From NCBI GenBank assembly GCA_033795365.1, contig JARYGU010000002.1, forward strand, positions 310,001 through 374,000: 64,000 nucleotides of DNA. The letters run 5' to 3'. The position numbers and the translations under genes are program-made. Under the pieces are notes generated by a model. It was not told where the DNA came from, did no database searches, and saw only the letters and a program-made list of their open reading frames with translations. How positions within the stretch are numbered: position 1 is the stretch's first letter; each line of letters begins with the position of its first letter. Source of the DNA: JARYGU01 sp033795365. Lineage in GTDB: Bacteria; Pseudomonadota; Alphaproteobacteria; Rhizobiales; Rhizobiaceae. Below are positions 16,757 through 26,380 of the stretch, piece after piece.

Positions 16757-17863
16757 ATGTCACTGCGCCTTGCCACTTTCAACATAGAAAACCTGATGAC
16801 CCGGTTCGATTTCACCGGTTTTCGCAATCATCTGCGGCAGGATCGCGTGCTGAGGCTCTTCGACATCCGCAACGAGGCGGAGTATCAGCGGCTGGAGGAG
16901 GCGCGCACGATCGCCCATACCGACGATACGCGCCAGCAAACGGCGCTGGCGATCGCGGAGGCGGACGCAGACATCATCTGCCTGCAGGAAGCCGACAACA
17001 TGATCGCGCTGCAGGCATTCGAATATGGCTATCTTTTTCGCATGGTCGGCAACGGCTATCGGCAGAAATATCTGATAGAGGGCAACGACACGCGCGGGAT
17101 CGACGTTGCGGTGCTGATGCGCGAGGAAACGCGCGACGGCCAGAAGATAGAATGCGTGGACGTCCGCAGCCATGCTTCTGTCACCTATCGCGACTTCGAT
17201 CTCTTTTCACCCGACCTTCCGCAGGGAAGCGCGCCGGACGACCGGATATTCAAACGCGATTGTCTCGAACTCGATCTGCGCATTGCCGGCAGACCGTTCA
17301 CGCTCTACGTGGTGCATTTCAAATCGATGGGGCCGGGCCGCGAAGGCCTGGACGGCAGGCAATCGACGATGCCGATCCGCATCGCCGAGGCGAGCGCGGT
17401 ACGCCGCATCATCGAAAATCGCTTCGGCCGGGGAAACACGGCCAAGAAGAATTTCGCCATCTGCGGCGACATGAACGATTACCAGGAGAAGCTCGCCGTC
17501 GAAGGCGACAGGCGCAACGGCTATCGCTTCGTTCCCGTTTCCGAGGAGAAAAGCGCGCTCGACGTCTTCAGCCATGACGGTTTTGCCGTCAATCCGGTGA
17601 CGCGCCGGCCGGTGGATGACCGCTGGACGCTCTATCACAGCCGCGGCCCGGAAGAACGCCACCTCTGCCAACTCGATTACATCTGGCTCTCTCCGGCGCT
17701 CGCGGAGCGCAATGCGGCACGCGTTCCCGAAATCGTCCGGGGCGGTCAGCCCTATCGCACGATCTTCCCCCCGGGGCAGGAGGTCGAGCGTTATCCGAGG
17801 ACCGGTTGGGATCGGCCGAAGGCCTCCGACCATTGCCCCCTTGTTATGACGCTGGATATCTGA
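16757..17863 (+). CDS. endonuclease/exonuclease/phosphatase family protein
   Basis: A 368-residue protein of the EEP fold. The family landmarks are in order: FNIENL at the N-terminus, ICLQEAD with the metal-binding glutamate, FKSMGPG in the middle, ICGDMNDY, LDYIWLS and the C-terminal ASDHCPLVMT with the catalytic His. There is no signal peptide, so it is probably cytosolic. The substrate could be nucleic acid or a small phosphodiester. Its stop overlaps the start of the NUDIX gene by one base, so the two are probably translated together. Confidence 0.85.
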   Translation: MSLRLATFNIENLMTRFDFTGFRNHLRQDRVLRLFDIRNEAEYQRLEEARTIAHTDDTRQQTALAIAEADADIICLQEADNMIALQAFEYGYLFRMVGNGYRQKYLIEGNDTRGIDVAVLMREETRDGQKIECVDVRSHASVTYRDFDLFSPDLPQGSAPDDRIFKRDCLELDLRIAGRPFTLYVVHFKSMGPGREGLDGRQSTMPIRIAEASAVRRIIENRFGRGNTAKKNFAICGDMNDYQEKLAVEGDRRNGYRFVPVSEEKSALDVFSHDGFAVNPVTRRPVDDRWTLYHSRGPEERHLCQLDYIWLSPALAERNAARVPEIVRGGQPYRTIFPPGQEVERYPRTGWDRPKASDHCPLVMTLDI

Positions 17864-18627
17864 TGGGCAGCGAGATCGAGAAAGACGGCCACTGGCATCC
17901 TGAGGAAGGACTGATCCTTCCGCTCGAGACGGTCGAACTCGCCGTCTCGTCCGAGCCGCACCCTTTCCATCTTGCGGCACGGGCCGAGGCTGCAGCAAAC
18001 TGGATCATGGAGACGGCCGCCAATCCGGCGCTCTATGACGGCGAGATGGTCCTGCAGCGGGAGATATGCTTCGAAGGCGGTACGCTTCGCGCCACCGGAC
18101 ATCTTGTTCCGTTCTCGACGTTCCTCTGGTGGCGAAAGACTACGCCCGCAGGCGCCGGTTGTCATCTCTTCGGGCTGCCATTGGTCGTCTCTTCCGACGG
18201 CGGCGTCATCCTCATCCGCATGGGGGCTCATACCGCGAATGCAGGCCGCGTCTATTGTGCTGCCGGTTCTCTGGATAGGCTCGACGTCCGCGACGGCGGA
18301 TGCGACATCGAGGGAAACATGCGCCGCGAGGTCCGCGAGGAAACCGGACTGGACCTGGGCCAGGCCGCGGCGGAACCCGGCTATCACCTCCTTCGAATCG
18401 GGAGCATTTTCACGCTGATACGTGTATTCCGCTTCGATCTGCCTGCATCGGAGCTGCTCCGCCGGATCGCCGTCCATATGGAGGACGATCCGGCGCCAGA
18501 AATCGAGGAGGCTTTTGCGGTCTTTGAGTCCGATGCGGCCATAAGCGGCCTCGCGCCGTTCATGATGCCGGTTCTGGAATGGTTCTTTGGGCGGGAGGGC
18601 ATGCTTTATGCTTGCCGCACGGGATAG
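17863..18627 (+). CDS. NUDIX hydrolase-like protein
   Basis: A 254-residue protein. The NUDIX box is partly readable near residue 145 (GNMRREVREETGLDL, with the REVREETG core that binds metal). Such enzymes hydrolyse nucleoside diphosphates linked to another group. The N-terminal 80 residues do not look like NUDIX and may be a separate recognition domain. The start ATG overlaps the upstream stop (TGATG), which sets it 19 codons inside the longer open frame. Coupling to an EEP-family gene suggests a shared nucleotide or phosphodiester theme; substrate unknown. Confidence 0.75.
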   Translation: MGSEIEKDGHWHPEEGLILPLETVELAVSSEPHPFHLAARAEAAANWIMETAANPALYDGEMVLQREICFEGGTLRATGHLVPFSTFLWWRKTTPAGAGCHLFGLPLVVSSDGGVILIRMGAHTANAGRVYCAAGSLDRLDVRDGGCDIEGNMRREVREETGLDLGQAAAEPGYHLLRIGSIFTLIRVFRFDLPASELLRRIAVHMEDDPAPEIEEAFAVFESDAAISGLAPFMMPVLEWFFGREGMLYACRTG

Positions 18628-18668
18628 GCTCGTGCAGTTTGTCACCGTCGATTTGAAAGGAAGGCTCG

Positions 18669-19586
18669 TTGCAACGCCGTTATGCCATCTATGATGTCTT
18701 TACGGACAGGATACTCGCAGGCAATCCGCTTGCCGTCGTCTTCGACGGCGACGGGCTTTCCGACCAGGCGATGCAGGCTATCGCCGGTGAATTCAACCTC
18801 TCCGAAACGGTGTTCGTAAGACGAACGGAAAATCCGACGCACACTGCAAGACTTCGTATCTTCACGCCTGTGCATGAGTTGCCCTTTGCCGGACACCCGA
18901 CTGTCGGAGCCGCGATCGCGATAGCGGAGATCGCCAACGAGGACTTGGGCCGTCCTCTCGATATCGTCAGCATGCTGGAAGAGAATGTCGGGCCGGTTCG
19001 CTGCGCGGTGAAGCTTTCGGCACGCGGCGCATCCTTTGCGGAGTTCGATCTGCCGCGCAAATCCGTGCGGCTCGATGCTGCGCTCGACCGTCAGGCAATC
19101 GCCGACGCCCTCGGGCTGAAAGCAGGCGATATCGGCTTCGAAAATCATGTGCCGTCCCTATGGAGCGCCGGTGTCGCCTTCGTGACGGTGCCGGTGCACG
19201 ATCTCAAGGCTGCTGCTGCGGTCGAATTCGATCCAGCGCTTTGGGAGCGCTGCGCGCCCTTCGCCGAGGGCAGGCTGGCGCCCGCTTATGTCTATTGCCG
19301 GAGCGGCGTCAATCACAACGCCAAGTTCCATGCGCGCATGTTCACGGCGGATATGGGGATTTCCGAGGATCCGGCAACAGGCTCCGCGGTCGCAGCTCTG
19401 TCCGGCGCCATCCATTTCTTCGACCAGTTCGTGGACGGCCACCATCCGGTGCTGGTGGAGCAGGGGGTGGAAATGGGCCGTCCATCCTTAATTCACCTCC
19501 ATCTCGATGTCGCCGGCGGAGAGATCACCGGCGCGCGCATCGGCGGTCAGGCGGTCAGGATTGCGTCCGGCATGCTCGATTTATGA
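18669..19586 (+). CDS. PhzF-family isomerase/epimerase
   Basis: A 305-residue member of the PhzF/diaminopimelate-epimerase-like fold: two similar halves, with the family features YDVFTDRILAGNPLAVV at the start, ETVFV with the catalytic glutamate (about 45), TPVHELPFAGHPTVGAA and, in the second half, ISEDPATGSAVAAL. The start is a TTG preceded at six bases by AAGGAAGG. Outside phenazine producers these proteins are uncharacterised enzymes. It ends about 120 bases before the tRNA gene. Confidence 0.9.
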   Translation: MQRRYAIYDVFTDRILAGNPLAVVFDGDGLSDQAMQAIAGEFNLSETVFVRRTENPTHTARLRIFTPVHELPFAGHPTVGAAIAIAEIANEDLGRPLDIVSMLEENVGPVRCAVKLSARGASFAEFDLPRKSVRLDAALDRQAIADALGLKAGDIGFENHVPSLWSAGVAFVTVPVHDLKAAAAVEFDPALWERCAPFAEGRLAPAYVYCRSGVNHNAKFHARMFTADMGISEDPATGSAVAALSGAIHFFDQFVDGHHPVLVEQGVEMGRPSLIHLHLDVAGGEITGARIGGQAVRIASGMLDL

Positions 19587-19704
19587 CGAAGGCGCTTCCG
19601 TCCGAGATTCTGCAGGCAAACAAAATAAAATTTTGCAATCGTGGCTGGACAAGCCGGATGAACGCCATTATACGCCCCTCCAGACCGCAGGAGCGGTCCG
19701 GTGT

Positions 19705-19780
<76 letters not shown>

Positions 19781-19905
19781 TTCTCTCTCAAATACCGGTT
19801 GGTCCATACGAGGCGGCGAAAGCGGCCACCGCCCGATGCGTCCCCTTGCACCACGAGCATGGCGGGCCATATTGCCTTTCGAGTTTCGAACTACCGGAGG
19901 ACGAC

Positions 19906-20463
19906 ATGGAAGAGCGGGATGTGAAAAGGCCGGACGAGGTCGTTGGCTATTGGTGCGAGACGCTGACCTCGGACGACTGGTGGAATGTGTCCCCGGATCT
20001 GGACGATCGAGTCAGGCGGGATTTCGCCGCTACCCATCTCGCCCTTTCGCGCGGCGTTCCGGATGCGTGGCGCGCCTCGCCGGAAGCGCGGCTTGCGGCC
20101 ATCATCGTGCTCGATCAGTTTCCGCGCAACATGTACAGGGGCTCGCCGCTGGCCTTCGCGACCGACTGGATCGCGCGGCGCGAGGCGCGGCTGGCGCTCG
20201 ATGCTGGTGCCGATGCCGGCGTGGCCTATGACCGCCGGCACTTCTTCTATATGCCTTTCGAGCATTCGGAGGACATGGCGGACCAGGACAGGTCGGTCAT
20301 GCTTTTCGAGGCGCTGGGAGACGAGAACTACCTCGATTATGCGGAACGTCATCGCGACGTGATCCGCGAATACGGGCGGTTTCCTCATCGCAACGCCATC
20401 CTCGGCCGTGAATCGACGGCCGCCGAGCTGGCATATCTCGCCGAGCCCGGTGCAGGTTTCTGA
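19906..20463 (+). CDS. DUF924 family protein
   Basis: A 185-residue all-helical protein of the DUF924 family, whose fold resembles tetratricopeptide repeats. Family features are the early VVGYWCE and DWWNVSPDLD, the conserved LDQFPRNMYRGSPLAF and the histidine-rich FFYMPFEHSEDMADQ, followed by HRDVIREYGRFPHRNAILGR. The biochemical function of the family is unknown. I set the start at MEERDVKRP, where GGAGG lies upstream, rather than the upstream ATG close to the tRNA. Confidence 0.88.
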   Translation: MEERDVKRPDEVVGYWCETLTSDDWWNVSPDLDDRVRRDFAATHLALSRGVPDAWRASPEARLAAIIVLDQFPRNMYRGSPLAFATDWIARREARLALDAGADAGVAYDRRHFFYMPFEHSEDMADQDRSVMLFEALGDENYLDYAERHRDVIREYGRFPHRNAILGRESTAAELAYLAEPGAGF

Positions 20464-20614
20464 GTGCAAAGCCGGCAAGGCACGGCGGCCTGCCCGTATC
20501 TTGCCGGATTCTTGGTGTCGAAGACCGCGGCCTTCGGGCTGGAACGAATCCGGCGAAGGCCGTATTGCTGTTCCCGTCGGCAGATATGCCCGACGATTTT
20601 GAAGTGAGGGTGGT

Positions 20615-23101
20615 TTGTCCCTGCTAAATCGCGTTGTCGCTCTGTGCCTCGGCGTCTTTCTCGCCTTTTCGGCCGTGCCTTTGCATGCACAGCAGCAGCC
20701 GGTCCCGGATGCGAATGCCCGTCCGATCGAAAAGGCGAACTCCGATCTCGATCGAGCCGAAGCGCAGCTGAACGCGATTCGCGAGCAGGTCGAACGCTAC
20801 AAGGACGACGATGCACGCCTCGTCGATCTGAAGGTGCAGGCGGAGGATCTTTACCGCACCATCCTGTCGATTTCCGTGGCCACCCGGCCCCGCCTCGACG
20901 CGATCAAGGCTCGGCAGGCGGAACTCGGCGATCCGCCGGCCGAGGGAGCGCCGCCGGAAGCGGAGATCGTCGTCCAGGAGCGCGAGAGACTCACCAACGA
21001 GCGCAACGAGATAAACGCGCTGACGGGCGAGGCCGAGAATCTGGCGATCGAGGCGACGAACCTTTCCGGTATGATTACGGAGCTTCGCAGGAGCCTCTTC
21101 ACCGAAGCGATCCTCAAGCGGACGGAGGTGAACGGCGCATTGTTTTCCGAGGCGTCAGGCGCGCTTGCGGAGGAAGGCGTCGATCTGCAGAGAACGCTTT
21201 CAGCCTGGCTGCAATTCGTCTGGAAGTTCAAGCGGATGCCGCTTTTCGGCGCGCTTCTCCTGTCGCTGGCGGCGGCCTTCGTGTTCCTGTCGGGCAGCTA
21301 CCGGCTCTTCTCTCCCTATATAACCCGCGAATTGAGGGAGACGAAGCCGGACTATATCAGCCGACTTTCCGTCGCGTTCTGGTCGACGCTTCTCCCGACC
21401 GTGGCGGGAGGGGCGTTCGCCGGCTCCAGCTATTTCTTCCTCGACCGGTTCAATGTGCTTCGAAGCGATATCGCTCCGCTCGTCGCGCTGGCGCTTGCCG
21501 TCTCGGTGGCGGTCTTTTTCGTCTCGCGGCTCGCCAATGCGGTGCTTTCTCCGCGGGACGGAAACTGGCGCCTCGTGCGGGTGTCGGACAGGGGCGCATC
21601 GCTCTTGTGGATCGCGATCTTCAGCATGGCGCTCGTCAATGGCGCCGATTATCTCTTTGGGGGTGTCAGCGAGGTTCTCGGCTCCGCCGTCGTCCTGACG
21701 GTGGTCAAGAGCTTCGTCGCTTCCATAGTGATCGGCCTCATCCTGATCGCCGCCGCATTCATCCGCCCGGTGCTGCACAAGGGCGAGAAGCCCGATGCGC
21801 AGGGCAGGCCCTGGCCGCGAGCGATCGCCGTCACCCTGATCCTCACCGGCCTCGGGCTCATAGCGGCGGCACTCCTGGGCTATGTCGGCATGGCGCGCTT
21901 CGTGGCCACGCAGATCGTCATAACCGGCGCCATCCTCGTCACCATGTATATCGGGCTCCTGTCCGGCAAGGCGGTCTCCGCCTCGAATGCGTTTGCCGAG
22001 ACGGCCATCGGGCGGGCTTTCGAAAGGCGCTACGGGCTCGGACAGGTGGCGCTGGACCAGATGGGGCTTCTGGCAGGCCTCAGCATCTATGTGCTGGTCT
22101 TCATCGTCTTCATTCCGCTCATCCTGTTTCAGTGGGGCTTCCAGCTCGCCGATATAGAAGCCTGGGCGTACCGAATCTTCACCGAGATCCGGGTCGGCAA
22201 TATTTCGATCTCGCTGATCGGCATCATCGCCGGCATCCTGCTTTTCGCGGGCGGCTTCATCGCCACGCGGTGGTTCCAGAAGTGGTTCGACGGCAATGTG
22301 CTGGCGAGAAGCCAGGTGGATGCCGGCGTGCGCAATTCTGTCGGAACGGCCGTCGGCTATGCGGGCATCGCCGCAGCCGGGCTTATCGGCATATCGGCGG
22401 CGGGGATAAACCTGTCGAGCCTGGCGGTGGTCGCCGGTGCGCTTTCGCTCGGTATCGGTTTCGGCCTCCAGAACATCGTGTCCAACTTCGTTTCCGGTCT
22501 CATCCTGCTTGCGGAGCGTCCCTTCAAGGTCGGAGACTGGGTGGTCGCCGGCACCACCGAAGGCTTCGTCAGGCGGATCTCGGTGCGCGCGACGGAGATC
22601 GAGACGTTCCAGCGCCAGACGGTGATCGTTCCGAATTCGGTGCTGATCAACGGGCAGGTCGGCAACTGGACGCATCGCAACAAGCTCGGGCGGATAGAAG
22701 TGCCGCTGAGCGTTCACTCGAGCAACGATCCCCGCCGCGTGATGGACATCCTGCTGGATGTCGTGAAGCAGCAATCCGGGCTGCTGCGCAACCCCGAGCC
22801 CGTGGTCGCCTTCCTCAACTTCACGGCCGGGACCATCGATCTGGAGGTACGCGCCTTCGTTCCGGACGTGCTGAACGGCACGACGGCGAAATCGGAGCTG
22901 CGGGCCGCCATCCTGCAACGCCTGAAGGAGGAGGAGGTCGCGATCGGTTCCCCGACTGCGCCGGAGATGTCGGTGAAGTTCGACGAGCACAGCGCCGAGC
23001 TGCTCTCGCAGATGCTCGCGAGCGCCAACGCCGGTGTCCGCAAGGAACGCGGCTCTTCGAGTTCGAAAGGCGATTCCGAGGAAAATCCGTCCCAGGCGTG
23101 A
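20615..23101 (+). CDS. large MscS-type mechanosensitive channel with DUF3772 domain
   Basis: An 828-residue inner-membrane protein. A signal peptide (about 1-24) leads into a periplasmic helical region with coiled-coil character (about 30-190, DUF3772-like). About ten hydrophobic segments follow, then the MscS pore and cytoplasmic beta/alpha domain (about 570-780). The pore helix and beta domain are marked by GALSLGIGFGLQNIVSNFVS and ERPFKVGDWVVAG. Such channels release solutes during hypo-osmotic shock. The start is a TTG after GAGGGTGG. The C-terminal 30 residues are serine-rich and charged. Confidence 0.9.
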   Translation: MSLLNRVVALCLGVFLAFSAVPLHAQQQPVPDANARPIEKANSDLDRAEAQLNAIREQVERYKDDDARLVDLKVQAEDLYRTILSISVATRPRLDAIKARQAELGDPPAEGAPPEAEIVVQERERLTNERNEINALTGEAENLAIEATNLSGMITELRRSLFTEAILKRTEVNGALFSEASGALAEEGVDLQRTLSAWLQFVWKFKRMPLFGALLLSLAAAFVFLSGSYRLFSPYITRELRETKPDYISRLSVAFWSTLLPTVAGGAFAGSSYFFLDRFNVLRSDIAPLVALALAVSVAVFFVSRLANAVLSPRDGNWRLVRVSDRGASLLWIAIFSMALVNGADYLFGGVSEVLGSAVVLTVVKSFVASIVIGLILIAAAFIRPVLHKGEKPDAQGRPWPRAIAVTLILTGLGLIAAALLGYVGMARFVATQIVITGAILVTMYIGLLSGKAVSASNAFAETAIGRAFERRYGLGQVALDQMGLLAGLSIYVLVFIVFIPLILFQWGFQLADIEAWAYRIFTEIRVGNISISLIGIIAGILLFAGGFIATRWFQKWFDGNVLARSQVDAGVRNSVGTAVGYAGIAAAGLIGISAAGINLSSLAVVAGALSLGIGFGLQNIVSNFVSGLILLAERPFKVGDWVVAGTTEGFVRRISVRATEIETFQRQTVIVPNSVLINGQVGNWTHRNKLGRIEVPLSVHSSNDPRRVMDILLDVVKQQSGLLRNPEPVVAFLNFTAGTIDLEVRAFVPDVLNGTTAKSELRAAILQRLKEEEVAIGSPTAPEMSVKFDEHSAELLSQMLASANAGVRKERGSSSSKGDSEENPSQA

Positions 23102-23218
23102 TTGCCTTATTCACGCCTCATTCAGCCATCGCGTCATAAAAGACATGCAAATCCTTCGAAGTGAAGCTAGGCTCTCACGGGGTTTGACAACAGGGGCGGC
23201 GCGGATGAGCGCCGGGCG

Positions 23219-23485
23219 ATGATGATGCGACTGGCTACGGCTCTCGTTCTTTTCTGCGCGATCGCGCCGGAGGCAATGGCTGCTTCCGTCACCAACAAAG
23301 ACGCGGACGCGCAGGTGATCGTGGTCGTCGAAGGAGGCCGGCGCGCCGAGATCGCGATAGAGGCCGGTGCAACGGAGAGCATATGTCCGCGCGGCTGTTT
23401 TATTACACTGCCGAGCGGCGACCGAATCGGGCTCAACGGCGACGAGGATGTGGATATCCAGAACGGCTCGGCAACCGTGAGATAA
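23219..23485 (+). CDS. small periplasmic protein, 88 aa
   Basis: The product has a signal peptide (MMMRLATALVLFCAIAPEAM, cleaved after AMA) and a mature part of about 68 residues containing SICPRGCFITLPSG, so two cysteines could form a disulphide. It ends DIQNGSATVR. Three consecutive ATG codons make the exact start uncertain, and no strong ribosome binding site is seen. The mature sequence looks like a small beta-rich domain. I do not know its function; it stands alone between the MscS gene and the flavoprotein gene. Confidence 0.6.
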   Translation: MMMRLATALVLFCAIAPEAMAASVTNKDADAQVIVVVEGGRRAEIAIEAGATESICPRGCFITLPSGDRIGLNGDEDVDIQNGSATVR

Positions 23486-23684
23486 GGCTGCGTCGCAGCC
23501 GTATTTTATGAACGGCGCGGGGTTTTCGTCTCGCGCTGTTTCGTTTCGTCCGCGCAATCGCATGGTCCGCGCCTCGGCCTCGGAAAAAATGGTCGCGCCG
23601 ACGGTTCGGCATGTCGCAGACAGGCTTCTGTCGGATCGCTTCCCGTCCTAGAGTTTGCGCAACAAGCAATCGGGGTAGCAGGCA

Positions 23685-26246
23685 ATGGCAGAGTTTCCGC
23701 AAAAGGCAAAGGTCGTCATCATCGGTCTGGGGGGCATTGTGGGAGCGTCGATCGCCCACCACCTGATCGAGCGCGGGTGGGACGATATCGTCGGCATCGA
23801 CAAGTCGGGCATTCCGACCGACATCGGCTCGACGGCGCATGCGTCGGATTTCTGCTACACCACGAGCCATGACTTTCTGTCGGTCTGGACGACGCAGTAT
23901 TCGATTGATTTCTACGAGAAGATGGGCCACTACGCCCGCATCGGCGGCCTGGAAGTCGCGCGCACCGGCGACGATACGTGGATGGAAGAGATCAAGCGCA
24001 AGCTTTCTTCCGCCAAGGCCTTCGGCACCCGCGCGCATTACGTTTCACCTTATGAAATAAAGGCTATGTTCCCCCTGATCGAGGAAGATCAGGTCATGGG
24101 CGGCATGTTCGATCCCGATGCCGGCCTCGTCATCCCGCGCTCCCAGACGGTTGCCGGCAAGCTGGTCGATGCCGCCGAGAAGTCCGGCAAACTGAAGGTC
24201 TTCGGCAACACGCCGGCGACCTCGCTCCTCGTCGAGGGCGGCCGCGTCAAGGGCGTCGTCACGCATCGCGGCACGATCATCGCCGACCATGTCATCGTCT
24301 GTGCCGGCATCTGGGGGCGCCTCATTGCCGAGATGGTCGGCGAGGACCTGCCGGTCATGCCGGTCGACCATCCGCTCACCTTCTTCGGTCCGTTCAACGA
24401 ATTCGAAGGCACCGGCAAGGAAATCGGCTATCCGCTTTTGCGCGACCAGGGCAACTCCGCCTATATGCGCGACACCGGCGATCCGAAGACGACCGAGGGC
24501 GGCCAGATCGAGTGGGGCTATTACGAGACCACCAATCCGCGTCTGTGCCATCCGCGCGACATTCTCGAAAAGCACGAGGCGCGTCTTTCACCATCGCAGC
24601 GCGACCTGGAGATGGAGCAGATCCTCGAGCCGCTCGAGCGCGCCATGGAACTGACGCCGATCCTCGGCGAACTCGGCTATAACGAGGGGCATTCCTTCAA
24701 CGGCCTGCTGCAGGTGTCGGCTGCCGGCGGCCCGTCCTGCGGCGAGAGCCAGAAGGTGCGCGGCCTCTGGTACTGCGTCGCCATCTGGGTGAAGGACGGC
24801 CCCGGCTACGGTAAACTGATCGCCGACTGGATGACCGACGGCCGCACCGAGATCGACCATGCCTCGATCGATTATGCCCGCTTCTATCCACACCAGCTGG
24901 AAGAGAAGTTCATCGAGGGCCGCACCTTCGAGGCGGCGCAGAAGATCTACTTCCCGGCCATCCACCCGCGCGAGCCCTATGCCACTGGCCGAAACGTCAA
25001 GCGTTCGCCCTTCTACGAGCGTGAGGTCGAGCTTGGCGGCTACTTCATGGAACTCGGCGGCTGGGAGCGTGCGCATGGCTACAAAGCCAACGAGCATCTC
25101 CTGGAAAAATACGGCGACCGTGTGCCGGTGCGCGAGAACGAATGGGACAACCGTCATTTCTGGCGCGTTTCGAATGCCGAGCACCTGGCGATGAGCGAGG
25201 ATTGCGGCATCGTCAACCTCTCGCATTTCCATATGGTCGACATCGGGGGCCCGGATCATGTCGAGCTTCTCGAATGGCTCTGCGCCGCCAAGATCGGCGG
25301 TGACGCGAATGTCGGCAAGGGTATCTACACCCACTTCCTCGACGAAGAGGGCATGGTGCGCGCCGACTTCACCGTTTTCCGCATGGCCGACCGCTGCCGC
25401 CTCGTGAACGGCGCCGATGCCGGCCCGCGCGACTTCCACTACATGAAGCGCGTGGCGCAAGATCGCGGTCTCGACGTCACGATCACCGACGTTTCGGAGA
25501 AGTTCGTCACCATCGGCATCTGGGGCCCGAATGCCCGCGCGACGCTGAAGAAGGTGGTGGCGGATCCGGCCGGCCTCGACATCGAGAACTTCGCCTTCGC
25601 CGCGATCAAGCAGATCGAGATCGCCGGCAAGCCGGTCACCGCCTTCCGCATCTCCTATGTCGGCGAGCAGGGCTGGGAATTGCACATGAAGTACGAGGAC
25701 GGCCTTGCCGTCTGGGATGCGCTGCGCGCCACAGGCGTCATGGCCTTCGGCGTGGAGACCTATGCGAACTCCCGCCGTATGGAAAAGAGCCTCCGCCTGC
25801 AGAACGCGGACCTTTTGACCCAGTACAACCTCATCGAGGCCGACCTTGCACGTCCGAAGGTGAAGGAAGCCGACTTCCGCGGCAAGGCGAAGCATCTGGA
25901 GTACAAGGCACGCGCGAACCAGCCCGCCATGCTCTGCACGCTCGTGATGACGGAGAACGCCGACGGCAAGGGTGTAAAACGCTATCCCGTCGGCAACCTG
26001 CCGGTCATGGACCCGGAAAGCGGCGAAGTGCTGGTGGACGAACTCGGCCGCCGATCCTACACCACGTCGATTGCCTTCGGCCCGACAATCGGCAAGAACA
26101 TCGCGCTCGCCTACCTTCCTCACGCCTATTGCCAAGAAGGCCGCAAGCTGAACGTCGAATATTTCGCCGAGACCTATCCGGTCGAGGTGGTCGGAATCGG
26201 CTACAAGCCGCTCTACGACCCCGAGAACATCAAGCCGCGCACATAA
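23685..26246 (+). CDS. FAD-dependent dimethylglycine/sarcosine dehydrogenase-like protein with GcvT domain
   Basis: An 853-residue two-part enzyme. The N-terminal half is a DAO-type flavoprotein with the FAD motif VIIGLGGIVGASIAHHL (about 11-27) and HAS at the place of the flavin-linked histidine in dimethylglycine dehydrogenase. The C-terminal half (about 430-850) is a GcvT/aminomethyltransferase domain with FRISYVGEQGWELHM and the folate-site region. Proteins of this build demethylate dimethylglycine or sarcosine and pass the one-carbon unit to tetrahydrofolate. The GbdR-like regulator and methyltransferase cluster a few kilobases away support a role in betaine breakdown. Substrate preference is inferred, not read. 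Confidence 0.85.
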   Translation: MAEFPQKAKVVIIGLGGIVGASIAHHLIERGWDDIVGIDKSGIPTDIGSTAHASDFCYTTSHDFLSVWTTQYSIDFYEKMGHYARIGGLEVARTGDDTWMEEIKRKLSSAKAFGTRAHYVSPYEIKAMFPLIEEDQVMGGMFDPDAGLVIPRSQTVAGKLVDAAEKSGKLKVFGNTPATSLLVEGGRVKGVVTHRGTIIADHVIVCAGIWGRLIAEMVGEDLPVMPVDHPLTFFGPFNEFEGTGKEIGYPLLRDQGNSAYMRDTGDPKTTEGGQIEWGYYETTNPRLCHPRDILEKHEARLSPSQRDLEMEQILEPLERAMELTPILGELGYNEGHSFNGLLQVSAAGGPSCGESQKVRGLWYCVAIWVKDGPGYGKLIADWMTDGRTEIDHASIDYARFYPHQLEEKFIEGRTFEAAQKIYFPAIHPREPYATGRNVKRSPFYEREVELGGYFMELGGWERAHGYKANEHLLEKYGDRVPVRENEWDNRHFWRVSNAEHLAMSEDCGIVNLSHFHMVDIGGPDHVELLEWLCAAKIGGDANVGKGIYTHFLDEEGMVRADFTVFRMADRCRLVNGADAGPRDFHYMKRVAQDRGLDVTITDVSEKFVTIGIWGPNARATLKKVVADPAGLDIENFAFAAIKQIEIAGKPVTAFRISYVGEQGWELHMKYEDGLAVWDALRATGVMAFGVETYANSRRMEKSLRLQNADLLTQYNLIEADLARPKVKEADFRGKAKHLEYKARANQPAMLCTLVMTENADGKGVKRYPVGNLPVMDPESGEVLVDELGRRSYTTSIAFGPTIGKNIALAYLPHAYCQEGRKLNVEYFAETYPVEVVGIGYKPLYDPENIKPRT

Positions 26247-26380
26247 GGCATTCGATTTCTGCGGGAGGCGGCTTAAAACGCCGCCATGCCCCACAGTTTC
26301 GCCTCAGGTCTTAACGCTTTCGAAAATGGTTGCAGTTACCTCTAACCATAGGGGAACTCTCACATTTTCGAAGGCAGGCC

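Noticed and set aside
24588..26294. 568-codon minus-strand open frame
   Set aside because: Antisense to the dimethylglycine-dehydrogenase-like gene; no motif.
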